64,000 bases of DNA from Streptomyces coffeae (GCF_016741875.1 NZ_JAERRF010000009.1:1-64000); one strand, 5' to 3'; numbered from the stretch's first letter, positions 9,035 through 18,899 are shown. Numbers and translations: made by a program. Notes: a model not told the origin generated them from the sequence alone.

Positions 9035-9461
9035 GGCGCCAGGCCGGTGAGGGGCAAGAGCAGGCGGAGCTACCGCACACCTCGCCACGGCTGCCGAGCG
9101 GTCATCGACGCATGGCTGGGGTTCCGGCGCCTGGTCCCGCTTGCGCGACAGGTGTGGCAGCCGAATCGCTCGTCCTGTGCATCTGGAAGGACGACAACAG
9201 CAGTCGTGCATCGTGCGATCGAGTTGCTCGGCGCCTGTTCAAGCGCGCAGCCGACCGGGATCAGTCTCTGGTGCGGCCGAGTCAGCTGCCGCTTCGGAGC
9301 GCCGGTAAGGACCACGCCGAACGCCGCGCCACGGAACCACTCCTCAAGCTCCACACCCACGACGACGCCTTTCCGCCACAGAGCCATGCCGACCGGGCCG
9401 GTTACATGGTCACGGTATGGGAGATGGGCGGCTGTCCTGGACGGTACGGAAAGGCTTTGGC
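9035..9461 (+). other. Probable decayed coding DNA between sigma fragment and PG-binding gene
   Basis: An open frame ending at 9465 (…MVTVWEMGGCPGRYGKALA) overlaps the next ATG by four bases in the CATGA style of translational coupling. The upstream residues have no recognisable domain. It may be a damaged gene that once linked the sigma factor to the membrane protein downstream, or only chance openness. Confidence 0.3.
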
Positions 9462-10214
9462 ATGAATCAATCAAGGCCGGTGCATGGTGTCGCCCAAGCG
9501 CCGTATACACACTTCGTGCGGCCAGTGCTCCGGCACCAGGTGGAAGACGTGCCGCAGGCCCGGCTCTTCGACGAGCGGAAGGCCGCAGTCACGGCCGCGA
9601 CCGTTTCGACGCTCCCGGAAAGCCCAGTGGGGCGTCCTGGGCCCAAGCACAAGCGCAGGCGGCACCGCCGTCCCCTCGCGACAGCGTGGAGCGGGCTGGC
9701 CCTGCCGTATCCGCACGCTGTAGGTGCCGGACTGCTGGCAGTAGCAGCGTTGACGGCGGCGCTGAGCAGTTGCCGTGCGGACTGCCCCCCGGGCACCCAG
9801 GGAAGGGCGCCGGTTGTGGACCATACCGAAACGAGGGTGCCGTCGGCCTCGCCACCTGCTTCGGACGGACCATCGATGCCGGCGACCGAGCCCGCGTCGG
9901 TTCCCCCCAAAACGAGCAGACAACGTGCCTCGGCGTCCACGCCCCCGTCGCGTGAGCCGCTTTCAGCCCACCGCCGTAAGTCCTCTTCCCACTTCATCCG
10001 CACGCTCAGCCGAGGCGACGTCGGCCCTGATGTCGAACGCCTCCAGCAGGTACTGTTCGGACAGGGTTTCACGTACGTCTCGGCTACCGGCGTTTTTGAT
10101 GACGCAACCCTCCGCGGCGTTGTCCAATACCAGCGCAACCGCGGCATCACCGGGGATCCCCTGGGAGTGTTCGGTCCAGTGACCCGTGCATCCTCGGAGG
10201 CCGTAGGCCGCTGA
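9462..10214 (+). CDS. Membrane-anchored peptidoglycan-binding protein
   Basis: A 250-residue protein. Residues about 1-75 are a basic, Arg-rich cytoplasmic part (KHKRRRHRRPL). A single membrane segment follows (YPHAVGAGLLAVAALTAALS). Then comes a Pro/Ser/Thr-rich extracellular linker and a C-terminal peptidoglycan-binding domain of the PG_binding_1 type: TLSRGDVGPDVERLQQVLF, FTYVSATGVFDDATLRGVVQ, YQRNRGITGDP. This fits a surface protein that attaches to the cell wall. Start at ATG 9462, overlapping the preceding frame. In related genomes such genes sit next to ECF sigma factors; here the neighbour is only a fragment, so regulation may be lost. Confidence 0.75.
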   Translation: MNQSRPVHGVAQAPYTHFVRPVLRHQVEDVPQARLFDERKAAVTAATVSTLPESPVGRPGPKHKRRRHRRPLATAWSGLALPYPHAVGAGLLAVAALTAALSSCRADCPPGTQGRAPVVDHTETRVPSASPPASDGPSMPATEPASVPPKTSRQRASASTPPSREPLSAHRRKSSSHFIRTLSRGDVGPDVERLQQVLFGQGFTYVSATGVFDDATLRGVVQYQRNRGITGDPLGVFGPVTRASSEAVGR

Positions 10215-10841
10215 ATGTTCAACGGAACACACGGCGGGTTCACCGGGATCCCATCGCCTGGACGGGCATCGGCGTCACGGCGCGTGCGTTCCCACCGCGA
10301 CGATCAGGATGTAACCCTGAGGCCCACAAGTTGACCAGGGACCGACGGATCACCATTCCGTAAAACGGACACGCACGGAACGACGACCTTCGGCAGCGCC
10401 CCCCTCGGTGCCGTCCGGTCCCTGCGCAACCGCGCCGCCGCGATCGCCACCCGCTACGGAATGCCCTCCTGAGAGTAGTCGCCTTCTGCGGGACGCCGCC
10501 GAAGCCGACAAGCACCGCCGGGCTCGCCGGAGTTCGGCCTCACCCCGCGGCACCTGTCACCGTTCGCGGAGGCCCCCCACCTCGGTCATCGGGTCGGCAA
10601 TCGTGCCTTTCCTGACTCCATGCTCGGGGTCACCTTTCGGACACCGCGCTGACCTGCCGGTTTCCCAGCAAGATGAACGGTGGCGTGCACATGCACTCAG
10701 GAAGCTACCGGCCGCCCAGGAAGGAATGGCTTTCCGCTAAGGCACCCCCTATACGGCAGGATGAGGAAGTCTCCCGATGTGGCGCCCTCGCCTTAGAGAC
10801 GACGTTGGAAGCACAACAAGAGACCCAGCTCCCAGCTCGTC
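10215..10841. other. Roughly 630-bp stretch without a supported gene
   Basis: No convincing frame. A plus-strand tail ending near 10470 (GAVRSLRNRAAAIATRYG) could be the end of a lost gene, but nothing upstream supports it. Its right end carries the ribosome binding site AAGGAGA at 10842-10848 for the small gene that follows. Confidence 0.4.
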
Positions 10842-10853
10842 CAAGGAGACCGC

Positions 10854-11009
10854 ATGCTGCACCACGAGTTCATGGCCGCCCGCCACGCCGAATTCCTTTC
10901 CCGCGCCGCGCGGCACCGCCTGGTCCGCGAGGCCAAGCGGGCCAAGCAGGCCGCGAAGGCAGCCCGTACCGACGCCGACAGCCGCAAGCAGTACCGTCGC
11001 GCCGCGTGA
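10854..11009 (+). CDS. Small basic peptide, coupled upstream of LAL regulator
   Basis: A 51-residue protein (MLHHEFMAARHAEFLSRAA..., ending SRKQYRRAA) rich in Ala, Arg and Lys and probably all helical. ATG 10854 follows a strong AAGGAGA six bases upstream. Its stop TGA at 11007-11009 overlaps a GTG at 11006 that is in frame with the large regulator downstream, so the two may be translationally coupled. It carries no known domain; the composition would allow nucleic-acid binding. Confidence 0.65.
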   Translation: MLHHEFMAARHAEFLSRAARHRLVREAKRAKQAAKAARTDADSRKQYRRAA

Positions 11010-11107
11010 CGGAGCAAGGGTGGTGCCGCGTGGTCGAGCACCCGGCCGCAGCGGCCCGGCCCCCCGTCGACGTCGAAACCGCTGGCCCCGACCGCGTACG
11101 AGATGCG

Positions 11108-14100
11108 ATGCTCAGCACCGTGCACAGTGGTCACATAAGCCCCGTCTTCGTAGGCCGCAGCGCCGAACTCACCGCTCTCGACGAGGCCCTGTCCCGGGCG
11201 GACGCCGGGGAGCCCCGCGCCCTCTTTGTGGGCGGCGAGGCCGGCGTCGGCAAGACCCGGTTGATGCAGGAGTTCCTCGGCCGGGCCGTCGCGGACGGGG
11301 CCGTCGTCGCCCTGGGCGGCTGCGTGGAAACCGGCGCCGACGCCCTGCCCTACCACCCCGTCTCGACCGCCCTGCGCTCCCTGCGCCGCCAGCTCGGCGC
11401 GGAGCTTGACGCCGCCATCGCCGGCCAGGAAGGCGAGCTCGCCCGGCTGCTGCCCGAGCTCGGCGAGATGGACCGGGGACGCCCCGAAACCGAGGGCCGT
11501 GCCCGGCTCTTCGAGCTCACCGTCCGCCTCCTCGAGCACCTCGCCGCGGACCGGACCCTCGTTCTGGCCCTGGAGGACCTGCACTGGGCCGACCGCTCCA
11601 CCCGCGAACTGCTCAGCTATCTGCTGCGCGCCCTCACCCACAGCCGCCTGCTCATCGTCGCCACCTACCGCGCCGACGACCTGCACCGCCGCCACCCGCT
11701 GCGCCCCGCCCTCGCCGAGTACGAGCGGCTGCGCACCGTCACCCGCCTGGAACTGCCCCGCTTCGAACGCACCGAGGTCCGCCGCCAGCTCGCCGCCATC
11801 CGCGGCGAGGCCCCGCCTGAGCAGGTGCTGGACCGGGTCTTCGAACGCTCCGAGGGCAACGCCTTCTTCGTCGAGGAGCTGGCCTGCAGCATCCTCGAAG
11901 GCTCACCGGGCGGAATCAGCGACTCCCTTCGCGACCTCTTGCTGGTCCGCGTCGAGGCGCTGCCGGACGAGGTGCAGCGCGTGGTGCGGATCGCCGCCGA
12001 GGGCGGCTCCGAGGTGGAGTTCCGGCTGCTGGCCACCGTCACGCGCCTCGCCGAGGACGAGCTGATCGAGACCCTGCGTACCGCTGTGGGCGCCGCCGTC
12101 CTGCAACCCTCCGAGGAGGGCGAGTCGTTCCGCTTCCGGCACGCCCTGATGCGCGAGGCCGTGGCCGGCGACCTGCTGCCCAGCGAGCGCTCCCGGCTCA
12201 GCCGCCGCTACGCCGAGGCGCTGGAGGCCGACCCCACGCTCGTACGGCCCGAGGAGCGGGCCGGGCGGCTGGCCGGCTACTGGTTCGACGCCCGCGACCC
12301 CGCCAGGGCGCTGCCCGCCGTGATCGCCGCGGCGGCCGCCGCCCGCGGCCGGCACGCGTTCGCCGAGCAGCACCAGCTGCTGGAGCGGGCGCTGGAGCTG
12401 TGGGACGACGCTCCCGAGGAGCTGCGCCGCGAGACGATGCGGCAGGGCATCGAGAACGGGCTGTCCCCGGCCATCTACCCGGACATGCCAGGCGACTTCG
12501 TGGACCTGCTCGCCGCGATCAGCGTCGCCGCGCGCCTCGCAAGCGAGCGGGAGCGGGCGCTCGCCCTCGGCAAGCGGGCGCTGCGCGAGCTGGAGGGCGA
12601 CCCCCTGCGGGCGGCCTGGTTCTGGATGGAGCGGTACCAGCTGGTGCGAGACCTGTCCCGCTCCGACGGCTGGGACGAGATCTCCCAGGCCCAGAAGCTG
12701 GTCAAAGGCCTGCCGCCGTCCGTCGTACACGCCGAGGTACTGACGTATGCGGCGCACTGGTACGCCGTGCACCAGCCGGCGCCGAGCGCCCTCGAGACCG
12801 CGGAACAGGCGGTGGAGCTCTGCCGGATAACGGGCGCCGACATCACTGGACTCGCCGCCCAGCACACCCTGGCCTGGCTCACCATCCACTCGGGCAACGT
12901 CGAGGCCGGGCTCGAGCGGGCCCGCGACGTGTGCGCCCGGGACCTGGAGCCGGGCAACGCCAACGTAGTGCTGCGTGGCTACGGCAACCTGGCCACGGCG
13001 CTGCACGGCCTCGGACGCTACGCAGAGGCCGTCGAGACCGCCGAGGAGGGCAGTGGCCTGGCCGAGCGGCACGGGCTGCCGAACACCGCCTCGTACATCG
13101 ACGCCAACCTCGCCGAATCCCTCATCCACCTCGGTCGCTGGGCCGACGCCGACGAAGTCGTCGAGCGGGCCCTCGGCCGCCGTGGGGTGAGCGTCCGCAT
13201 GCGGGCGCTGATCGCCGAGCGGAGGGCCGAACTGGCTCTGGCCCGGGGTGCGTACGACGAAGCCCGGCGCCGGATGAAGGAGGCCGACGGCAGCACCACC
13301 GGCCCTTACCCGGAGCCACAGCACACCCTGGCCGTGGGCCGCATGGCCATCGCGCTGGCGGCCGCCGACGGCCGGATTCTCGACGTCCGCTCCCTGCTGG
13401 AGACGGCGGTCGGCGAGGCCATCCCCTTCGGCCATCACCGCTACGGCTGGCCCCTGTTGTACGAGGCCGCGGCGGCGGAGGCGCGGGCACGTGGGCTCAC
13501 GGTGGCCGAGCCGGGGCGCGCGGCGGCGGTGGAGCGGATCCGCCAGGCGATGAAGGGTCAGCCCCAGTTCGTACTGCTGTGGGCCGCGCAGGCCCTGATG
13601 ATCGAGGCCGAACTGCTCACCGCCGAGGGCCGGGACGCCACCGCCCACTGGCGGGAGGCCGTCGCCGCCACCGAGCAGCTGGAGGCCCCGCTACTGCTGA
13701 CCACCGCCCGGTTGCGACTCGCGGAGGCTCTGATCATCCGGGGCGGCAAGGGGTCCCGCACAGCGGCCGGTGAGCTGCTGCGGCAGGCCGAGGCGGCAGC
13801 GCGCGAGCTGGGCGCGGCGCCGCTCGAGACGGAGATCACCACACTCGCCGGCCGCGCCCGAATCCCGTTGCGGCAGACCGATGGGGAGGCGGCCCCGCCC
13901 CCGGCGCCGGCGGCGGCGCTGGGGCTGACCGTCCGGGAGCGGGACGTGCTGCGGCTGGTCGCCGCCGGGCGGAGCAACCGGCAGATCGCGGAGGAGCTGT
14001 TCATCTCGCCGAAGACGGCAAGCGTGCATGTCTCCAACATCCTGGCGAAGCTGGGCGCTTCAGGCCGGGGGGAGGCCGCGGCCATCGCGCACCGGCTGGG

Positions 14101-14116
14101 GGTTCTCGACGAGTGA
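11108..14116 (+). CDS. LAL-family (MalT-like) LuxR transcriptional regulator
   Basis: A large ATP-binding regulator of about 1002 residues. The N-terminal AAA region starts with FVGRSAELTALDEALSRAD, Walker A is GGEAGVGKTR (about residues 40-49), and Walker B is LVLALEDLHWAD (about 154-165). A long helical TPR-like middle covers about 430-900. The C-terminal LuxR helix-turn-helix reads LTVRERDVLRLVAAGRSNRQ and IAEELFISPKTASVHVSNIL. Such proteins are ATP-dependent activators, often of secondary-metabolite or sugar genes. I chose ATG 11108 (MLSTVHSG). A GTG at 11006, overlapping the stop of the small upstream gene, would add 34 residues and is a real alternative. The target genes cannot be deduced from position. 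Confidence 0.9.
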   Translation: MLSTVHSGHISPVFVGRSAELTALDEALSRADAGEPRALFVGGEAGVGKTRLMQEFLGRAVADGAVVALGGCVETGADALPYHPVSTALRSLRRQLGAELDAAIAGQEGELARLLPELGEMDRGRPETEGRARLFELTVRLLEHLAADRTLVLALEDLHWADRSTRELLSYLLRALTHSRLLIVATYRADDLHRRHPLRPALAEYERLRTVTRLELPRFERTEVRRQLAAIRGEAPPEQVLDRVFERSEGNAFFVEELACSILEGSPGGISDSLRDLLLVRVEALPDEVQRVVRIAAEGGSEVEFRLLATVTRLAEDELIETLRTAVGAAVLQPSEEGESFRFRHALMREAVAGDLLPSERSRLSRRYAEALEADPTLVRPEERAGRLAGYWFDARDPARALPAVIAAAAAARGRHAFAEQHQLLERALELWDDAPEELRRETMRQGIENGLSPAIYPDMPGDFVDLLAAISVAARLASERERALALGKRALRELEGDPLRAAWFWMERYQLVRDLSRSDGWDEISQAQKLVKGLPPSVVHAEVLTYAAHWYAVHQPAPSALETAEQAVELCRITGADITGLAAQHTLAWLTIHSGNVEAGLERARDVCARDLEPGNANVVLRGYGNLATALHGLGRYAEAVETAEEGSGLAERHGLPNTASYIDANLAESLIHLGRWADADEVVERALGRRGVSVRMRALIAERRAELALARGAYDEARRRMKEADGSTTGPYPEPQHTLAVGRMAIALAAADGRILDVRSLLETAVGEAIPFGHHRYGWPLLYEAAAAEARARGLTVAEPGRAAAVERIRQAMKGQPQFVLLWAAQALMIEAELLTAEGRDATAHWREAVAATEQLEAPLLLTTARLRLAEALIIRGGKGSRTAAGELLRQAEAAARELGAAPLETEITTLAGRARIPLRQTDGEAAPPPAPAAALGLTVRERDVLRLVAAGRSNRQIAEELFISPKTASVHVSNILAKLGASGRGEAAAIAHRLGVLDE

Positions 14117-14369
14117 CGCTTCGCTGAGGTGCACAGCGCGATGGGGTTGCCCACCTCCTGGTGCGGATCCGGGCCCGTCCTCGTGGCATCCGCCTCGCTC
14201 CGGTCACGAAGTAGCCGGTCGAGCGCGCGCCTCTCAGCCTGCGGCTTCGGTGATCGCGTCGTTGATCAGCTGGCGCTCATAGCCGCCGGTGGGTCTGGGT
14301 GGGCGGGGCAGCGGTTCCCCCCTGGAATTGGGAGGCGCCGGGCCCGCCAGGGACCGGAGAATGGCGTGC

Positions 14370-14819
14370 ATGGTCGTCTTCCGCTGCCGCCGCTGTCATG
14401 GCGATGTCACCGCACCCGTACGAGAGGTGCCGCTGCCCGATGCGGACAGCACCCTGGCGCCGTACGCGCTGCCGGAGGGCGTGGAGTGCCCGCCGCGGAT
14501 GCGTCCGGGCACCTTCGCCTACGATCCGCCGGAGGCCGGGGAGCGAGTCTTCCGGCCACATGTCGCGGGGGCGGCCCTGGGCCTCCACCGCGCGGGGCTG
14601 GATGGCATCGTCCTGGCCCGGGCCGATGTGCACGGCACCGAGCTCACCTCGCTGCGCGGACGGCGGAACGGCTGCTGCGGCCTGGACGGCTGCGACGGCC
14701 CGAACCTCGTATGCCGCTGGTGCACGGCCGAAGTGGCCACCGAACGTTCGGACTGCTGGACCCCGCAGGAAGTCGTGCTCGTGCCCGCCGCGGTGGAGGC
14801 CGTCGACGCCGACTTCTAG
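14370..14819 (+). CDS. Conserved hypothetical, cysteine-rich
   Basis: A 149-residue soluble protein. It opens with VFRCRRCHGDVTAPV, a CxxC-type zinc-ribbon-like start. Near the middle is GCCGLDGCDGPNLVCRWCTA, a second cysteine cluster (C-C...C...C..C), and it ends WTPQEVVLVPAAVEAVDADF. The cysteine arrangement suggests metal binding. Start at ATG 14370; ATG 14361 is an alternative three codons earlier. Its stop codon overlaps the stop of the converging epoxide hydrolase remnant by two bases. No function is known to me. Confidence 0.65.
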   Translation: MVVFRCRRCHGDVTAPVREVPLPDADSTLAPYALPEGVECPPRMRPGTFAYDPPEAGERVFRPHVAGAALGLHRAGLDGIVLARADVHGTELTSLRGRRNGCCGLDGCDGPNLVCRWCTAEVATERSDCWTPQEVVLVPAAVEAVDADF

Positions 14820-15582
14820 TCGGCGAGTGCGGCGAAGAATTCGCGGATGTCGCCGATGAGGAGGTCGGGCGCCTCGAGGGCGGGGAAGTGGCCGCCCCGG
14901 TAGAACTCCGACCAATGTGTGATGTTGTGGGCCTTCTCGGCGAAGCGTCGGATGGCGAAGTCGGCGGCGGCGAAGACTGCGACACCTGTGGGCACCGTCG
15001 CGGGGGGGCTTGGGGGCCCACATGTTCGCGTCGTGGAAGCGCTCGTAGTAGGAGTTGGCCACGCTGCGGGCGGTCTGGGTGAACCAGTAGATGCTGATGG
15101 TGGTGAGCAGCCGGTCGCGGTCCACTGCGTCCTCGGGCAGTTCCTTGGCTGGGTCGGTCCACTCCTTGTACTTCTCGACGATCCAGGCAAGCTGGCCGGT
15201 GGGAGAGTCGGCGAGGGCATGCGCCAGGGTCTGCGGTCTGGTGCCCTGGAGCTTCATGTAGGCGGACATGTCGTCCTGGAAGTGTTTCATCGCCTTGAGG
15301 CGCTGCTGCTCGCTCTCGGTGAGCGCGGCCGTGTCAGCCGGGTCGCCGGTGGGGAAGGTGACCAGCGCGTTGGCGTGCACGCCGATGACGTGCTCGGTGT
15401 GGGCTCACCCGAGCGCCGGGCCGATGAACGCGCCGATGTCGCCGCCCTGCACGCCGTAGCGGTCGTACCCGAGGCGGGCCATGAGTTCGGCGAAGGCCGA
15501 GGCGATCCGGGTGTCGGTCCAGCCGGTCTCGGTGACCGGACCGGAGAAGCCGAACCCGGGGACGGAGGGGATGACCAGATTC
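14816..15582 (-). pseudogene. Frameshifted epoxide hydrolase (alpha/beta-hydrolase) remnant
   Basis: Pieces read as the C-terminal two thirds of a microsomal-type epoxide hydrolase: VIPSVPGFGFSGPVTETGW, YDRYGVQGGDIGAFIGPALG, then an in-frame TGA near 15404, HVIGVHANALVTFPTGDPAD, and PKELPEDAVDRDRL-type helices. After a shift near 15000 it continues THWSEFYRGGHFPALEAPDL and ends IGDIREFFAALAD. The GGDIG nucleophile Asp and the GGHFPALE His region are recognisable, so it was once a real enzyme. It has at least one nonsense codon and two frameshifts. At 15583 it runs directly into coding sequence of the oppositely oriented LAL regulator. Confidence 0.75.
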
Positions 15583-16606
15583 CGTCGAGGGTGAACGCCA
15601 CGGGCGGGCCGCGCTTGAGATCGCCGGGCAGCTGGACGACGCTGCTCTCATGGCGCGCGCCCACGCCTGCCTCGGCCTGGCCACCGCAGCCGACCCGAAG
15701 ACCGCTCGCCACCACTTCGCCGCGGCCCGGGCCACCGCGGATCCGCAGACGATCATCGACGTCACGACATGGGAGTCGGCCTTCTGCGTGGCCATGGGTG
15801 CCTACGCTGAGGCGATCGAGGCTGTTCAGATGGGTCTCACAGCGGCGCACGAGTCGTTCCAGTACGCCAAGTGCGCGCCGATTCTGGTGGTCAAGTGGGT
15901 GCAGGCGCTGAAGGCATTGGGCCGCTGGGCCGAGGCGCTCGACCTCATCGACGAGTCCTTGGGCGAGGCCGAACTGCCCCAGCTCAGCCACGCGGCGCTG
16001 ATCATCAGCCGCGGCGAGATCCACCTGGCGCAGGGCGACGCGGCCGCCGCCCGGGCCGCTGCCGACAGCGCGGCGCGGCTGCTCGGTGAGGAGCCCTGGG
16101 CCCGGCCCTACCAGATCAGGCTGCGAACCCTCCAGATCCGACTCGACCCTGGTACCGGCCACACCCTGGATCCCACCGAGCTCGCCGCGCACCCGCACGA
16201 GGCATGGGCCTTGCTCGCCGCGGTCCAACCAGCCCAACTGCCGGATCTTCCGGTCGTCGGTCTGGTGGACGAGGCCTACCGGGCCATGGCCCGCGGCGAC
16301 CGGGACAGTGCCGCGCGAGGCTGGCGGGCGCTCGGCCAGGCGTACGAGCTGTCGTTGTGCACGCCGCATGCCGTACCGCCGGCGGCAAAGGCGCAGAAGC
16401 CCGTCCCCGGTCTGCCCGGGCTGACCGCCCGTGAGCTGGAGGTGCTGCACCTGGTCGCCGAGGGCAAGAGCAACCGCCAGATCGCCGCCGAGCTGTTCAT
16501 CAGCGGCAACACCGTCGGCGTACATGTGTCGCGGATCCTCACCAAGCTCGGCGCGGCCACCCGTACCGAGGCGGCACGCAAGCTTCTTGACACCACCATG
16601 GGCTGA
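15583..16606 (+). pseudogene. LAL/LuxR regulator lacking the ATPase domain
   Basis: The C-terminal part of a second LAL-type regulator. The coding sense starts without a start codon at about 15583 (RAALEIAGQLDDAALMARAH), continues through TPR-like helices (MGAYAEAIEAVQMGLTAAHE, LGRWAEALDLIDESLGEAEL), and ends with a LuxR helix-turn-helix: LTARELEVLHLVAEGKSNRQ, IAAELFISGNTVGVHVSRIL. The Walker-containing N-terminal half is gone, replaced by the epoxide hydrolase remnant on the other strand. An internal ATG at 15650 could still give a 318-residue TPR-HTH protein. Confidence 0.75.
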
Positions 16607-17141
16607 CCGTGCGGGGGCGACCACGACGTGAGGGTTGCCCGCCGGCCATCCTGCTCGGCGGCCGGGGCACCGTTGCAGGACCCCGTTCAGTGCGCCCTCT
16701 CCCCCGCAGAGGAGTACCACCGTTGTGAGAACGAACGCCTGAACCGAGAACACACAGCACTCCAGGTCCATGCACCAAACACAGATCACGCGGCCCAAGG
16801 GGAGAAGTTCACACTCCACATGAGGCACCGACAAGGCAGCCGATGTGGGCATGGCATTCCGATTGAGGCCGGGAAGAGACGGCGCGCAAGGAAGGCAGTT
16901 CATGCCCCCGTCCTCCCACCCCTCCCGGCGCTGGGGCATGTTCAGCGCCCGAGCCGCTGCGGTGGCCGCGGGCGCGGTGTGCTGTGCGGGCGCACGGGCG
17001 CGCACGTATCTCAGGTAAACCGCCACCTATACGGCTTGATATCACCACAGTGCTCGGCATTCGCCCAGTAGTCGGCGTGGTAAGGTCCGTTCAGAATATA
17101 ACGATCCGTCTCTTGGCCGGGCAAGTGCCCGATTCCGCGGC
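16607..17141. other. Intergenic region upstream of the CocE-type gene
   Basis: No supported gene. At about 16902-17018 a short frame (MPPSSHPSRRWGMFSARAAA...) looks like a signal-peptide scrap ending in TAA. At 17092-17102 the AT-rich TTCAGAATATAAC contains a -10-like TATAAC about 80 bases before the chosen start of the hydrolase gene. Confidence 0.4.
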
Positions 17142-17183
17142 ATGAGCACCACGTCGAGTTCGTGTATGGAAAGGCGGCGCCGC

Positions 17184-18899
17184 ATGCTTGTCGAACGGAA
17201 TGTTGAAGTGCCGATGCGGGACGGCACAGTTCTTCGGGCAGATGTCTTTCGGCCCGAATCGGCCGACGGCTGCCCCGTTATGCTCCTCCGCCTGCCCTAC
17301 GACAAGTCCATCCTTACCGAGCCGGGATTCCCATCCGAAGTTAAATTCTTCGTTCCACGTGGGTACATCTGCGTCGTTCAGGACGTTCGGGGCATGTATG
17401 CCTCCGAAGGTGTATTTAGCCCTTTTCGCGACGAGGCGCCGGACACCGTCGACACCATCGAGTGGGCAGCCAAGATCGAAGGGGCCAACGGAAAAGTCGT
17501 GATGGCCGGTCAGTCCTACCTCGGCAGCGTCCAGGTGCAGGCCGCCGCCGAAAGGCCCTCGCCGCTGGTCGCCATCAGCCCGGTCTCGCCTTTGGTGGAC
17601 TTCGCCGACAATGGGTACCGGCGCGGCGGAGCCGTCGAGTCCGCGTTCTTCTTCGCATGGGCGACCAGAATGGCGATCCAAACGGCCCATCGGTGCGGTC
17701 GCGACGAGGAGGCCGCGGCGCTCGCCGCGCTCATCGAGGACCAACCAGACCATCCGTTCCCGCCGCTGTCGCGGTCGAGCGCCATCCACGCGCCCTTCGA
17801 CGAGATTCTCAAGCACTACGACGGGGTCGCGCCCTGGATACGGCAAGGGCTGGAAGAAGCCGGAAGGCCCGATGCGGGACAACACCTTTCGACGCAGCAA
17901 CTCGTGCCGAAGATCGCCGTACCGTCGCTCTACGTGACGAGCTGGTACGACATGTTACTCGGCGGTGTGCTCAAGGCGTACTCGGTGGGCGTTTCCACCG
18001 GCGCCGCGCCAACACATCTTGTCATCGGCCCATGGGAGCATGCGCATTATGGCGCACCACAGTCCATCGCTGGAGAACTTGATTTCGGGCCGGCTGCCGA
18101 GTTTGAACTGTGGCCACTCCTGGAGCAGTTCTTCGCACCGCTCGCAGGCATAGGACATGGCGATCCGGTCCCCGGGGTGCAGTACTTCACCATGGGCATC
18201 AACGAGTGGCGATCGGCGGACGTGTGGCCGCCCGAATCGACTGCCGTCCGATTTTTCCTCCATTCCGCGGGCGGCACCGTCACCGGCGGGCCGACCGGTA
18301 CTCTCGACACGGTCGCGCCGACGGACGAAGCGGCGGACGAGTGGACACACGACCCCAAAAATCCCGTGCCGTCGACCGGCGGTCAAACCTGGTCGATCCC
18401 GAACGGTCCCCGGGATCAGTCGGCATTGCTCGAGCGGGTCGACGTCCTTGCCTTTGACAGCGAAGTACTGCCATCCGCTGTAGAGGTCACCGGCGCAGTG
18501 CACGCAGAAGTCTGGTTGGAAACGGACGCCGCCAGTGCGGATATCGTGGCCGCTCTGGTCGATGTTCATCCGGACGGTCGGCGCTATCCGGTCACGCAAG
18601 GAATTCTGCGGCTCGGCACCGAGTTGGAGCCTCTTCATGAAAAAGGGTCGATCAGTTTCAGCGTCGACCTGTGGGCAACCAGTCACGTTTTTCTGGAGGG
18701 CCACCGGATTTCCGTCCAACTCGCGGCTTCCGACTTCCCACATTGGGACGTCAACCCGTCGGACGGAAAGGCGTGGGCGACGAGTTCCGAGCCGAAAGCC
18801 GGCCGCCACCGCCTTGCGCATGACGCCGCACGACCGTCGATGATCGCCTTGCCGATCGTCGGTGAACTTCCGGCGATCTTTGACCGAAGCGAGCGCTGA
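17184..18899 (+). CDS. CocE/NonD family hydrolase (S15-type esterase)
   Basis: A 571-residue alpha/beta-hydrolase of the cocaine esterase/X-Pro dipeptidyl-peptidase family, acting on esters or amides. It starts VERNVEVPMRDGTVLRADVF, the usual first block. The oxyanion/nucleophile motif is GQSYLGS with Ser near residue 111, the Asp region is TSWYDMLLGG, and the His is in GPWEHAHYG. The C-terminal jelly-roll domain (VHAEVWLETDAASADIVAAL, then PHWDVNPSDG) is intact. ATG 17184 gives the normal family N-terminus; in-frame ATGs at 17142 and 17166 exist. It carries an in-frame TTA codon at 17955-17957, rare in Streptomyces, so translation may depend on the bldA tRNA. GC at third positions is lower than in its neighbours, hinting at transfer. 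Confidence 0.9.
   Translation: MLVERNVEVPMRDGTVLRADVFRPESADGCPVMLLRLPYDKSILTEPGFPSEVKFFVPRGYICVVQDVRGMYASEGVFSPFRDEAPDTVDTIEWAAKIEGANGKVVMAGQSYLGSVQVQAAAERPSPLVAISPVSPLVDFADNGYRRGGAVESAFFFAWATRMAIQTAHRCGRDEEAAALAALIEDQPDHPFPPLSRSSAIHAPFDEILKHYDGVAPWIRQGLEEAGRPDAGQHLSTQQLVPKIAVPSLYVTSWYDMLLGGVLKAYSVGVSTGAAPTHLVIGPWEHAHYGAPQSIAGELDFGPAAEFELWPLLEQFFAPLAGIGHGDPVPGVQYFTMGINEWRSADVWPPESTAVRFFLHSAGGTVTGGPTGTLDTVAPTDEAADEWTHDPKNPVPSTGGQTWSIPNGPRDQSALLERVDVLAFDSEVLPSAVEVTGAVHAEVWLETDAASADIVAALVDVHPDGRRYPVTQGILRLGTELEPLHEKGSISFSVDLWATSHVFLEGHRISVQLAASDFPHWDVNPSDGKAWATSSEPKAGRHRLAHDAARPSMIALPIVGELPAIFDRSER

Noticed and set aside
11903..13648. A 581-residue minus-strand frame opposite the LAL regulator
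   Set aside because: Low-complexity Gly/Val/Arg content and exact antisense to a clear gene.
14277..17026. Long minus-strand frames spanning the epoxide hydrolase and LAL remnants
   Set aside because: Only short internal parts match the hydrolase; the rest is antisense of the LAL regulator.
16628..17071. A 147-residue plus-strand frame before the CocE-type gene
   Set aside because: Composition is atypical and it contains promoter-like AT-rich DNA; no domain recognised.
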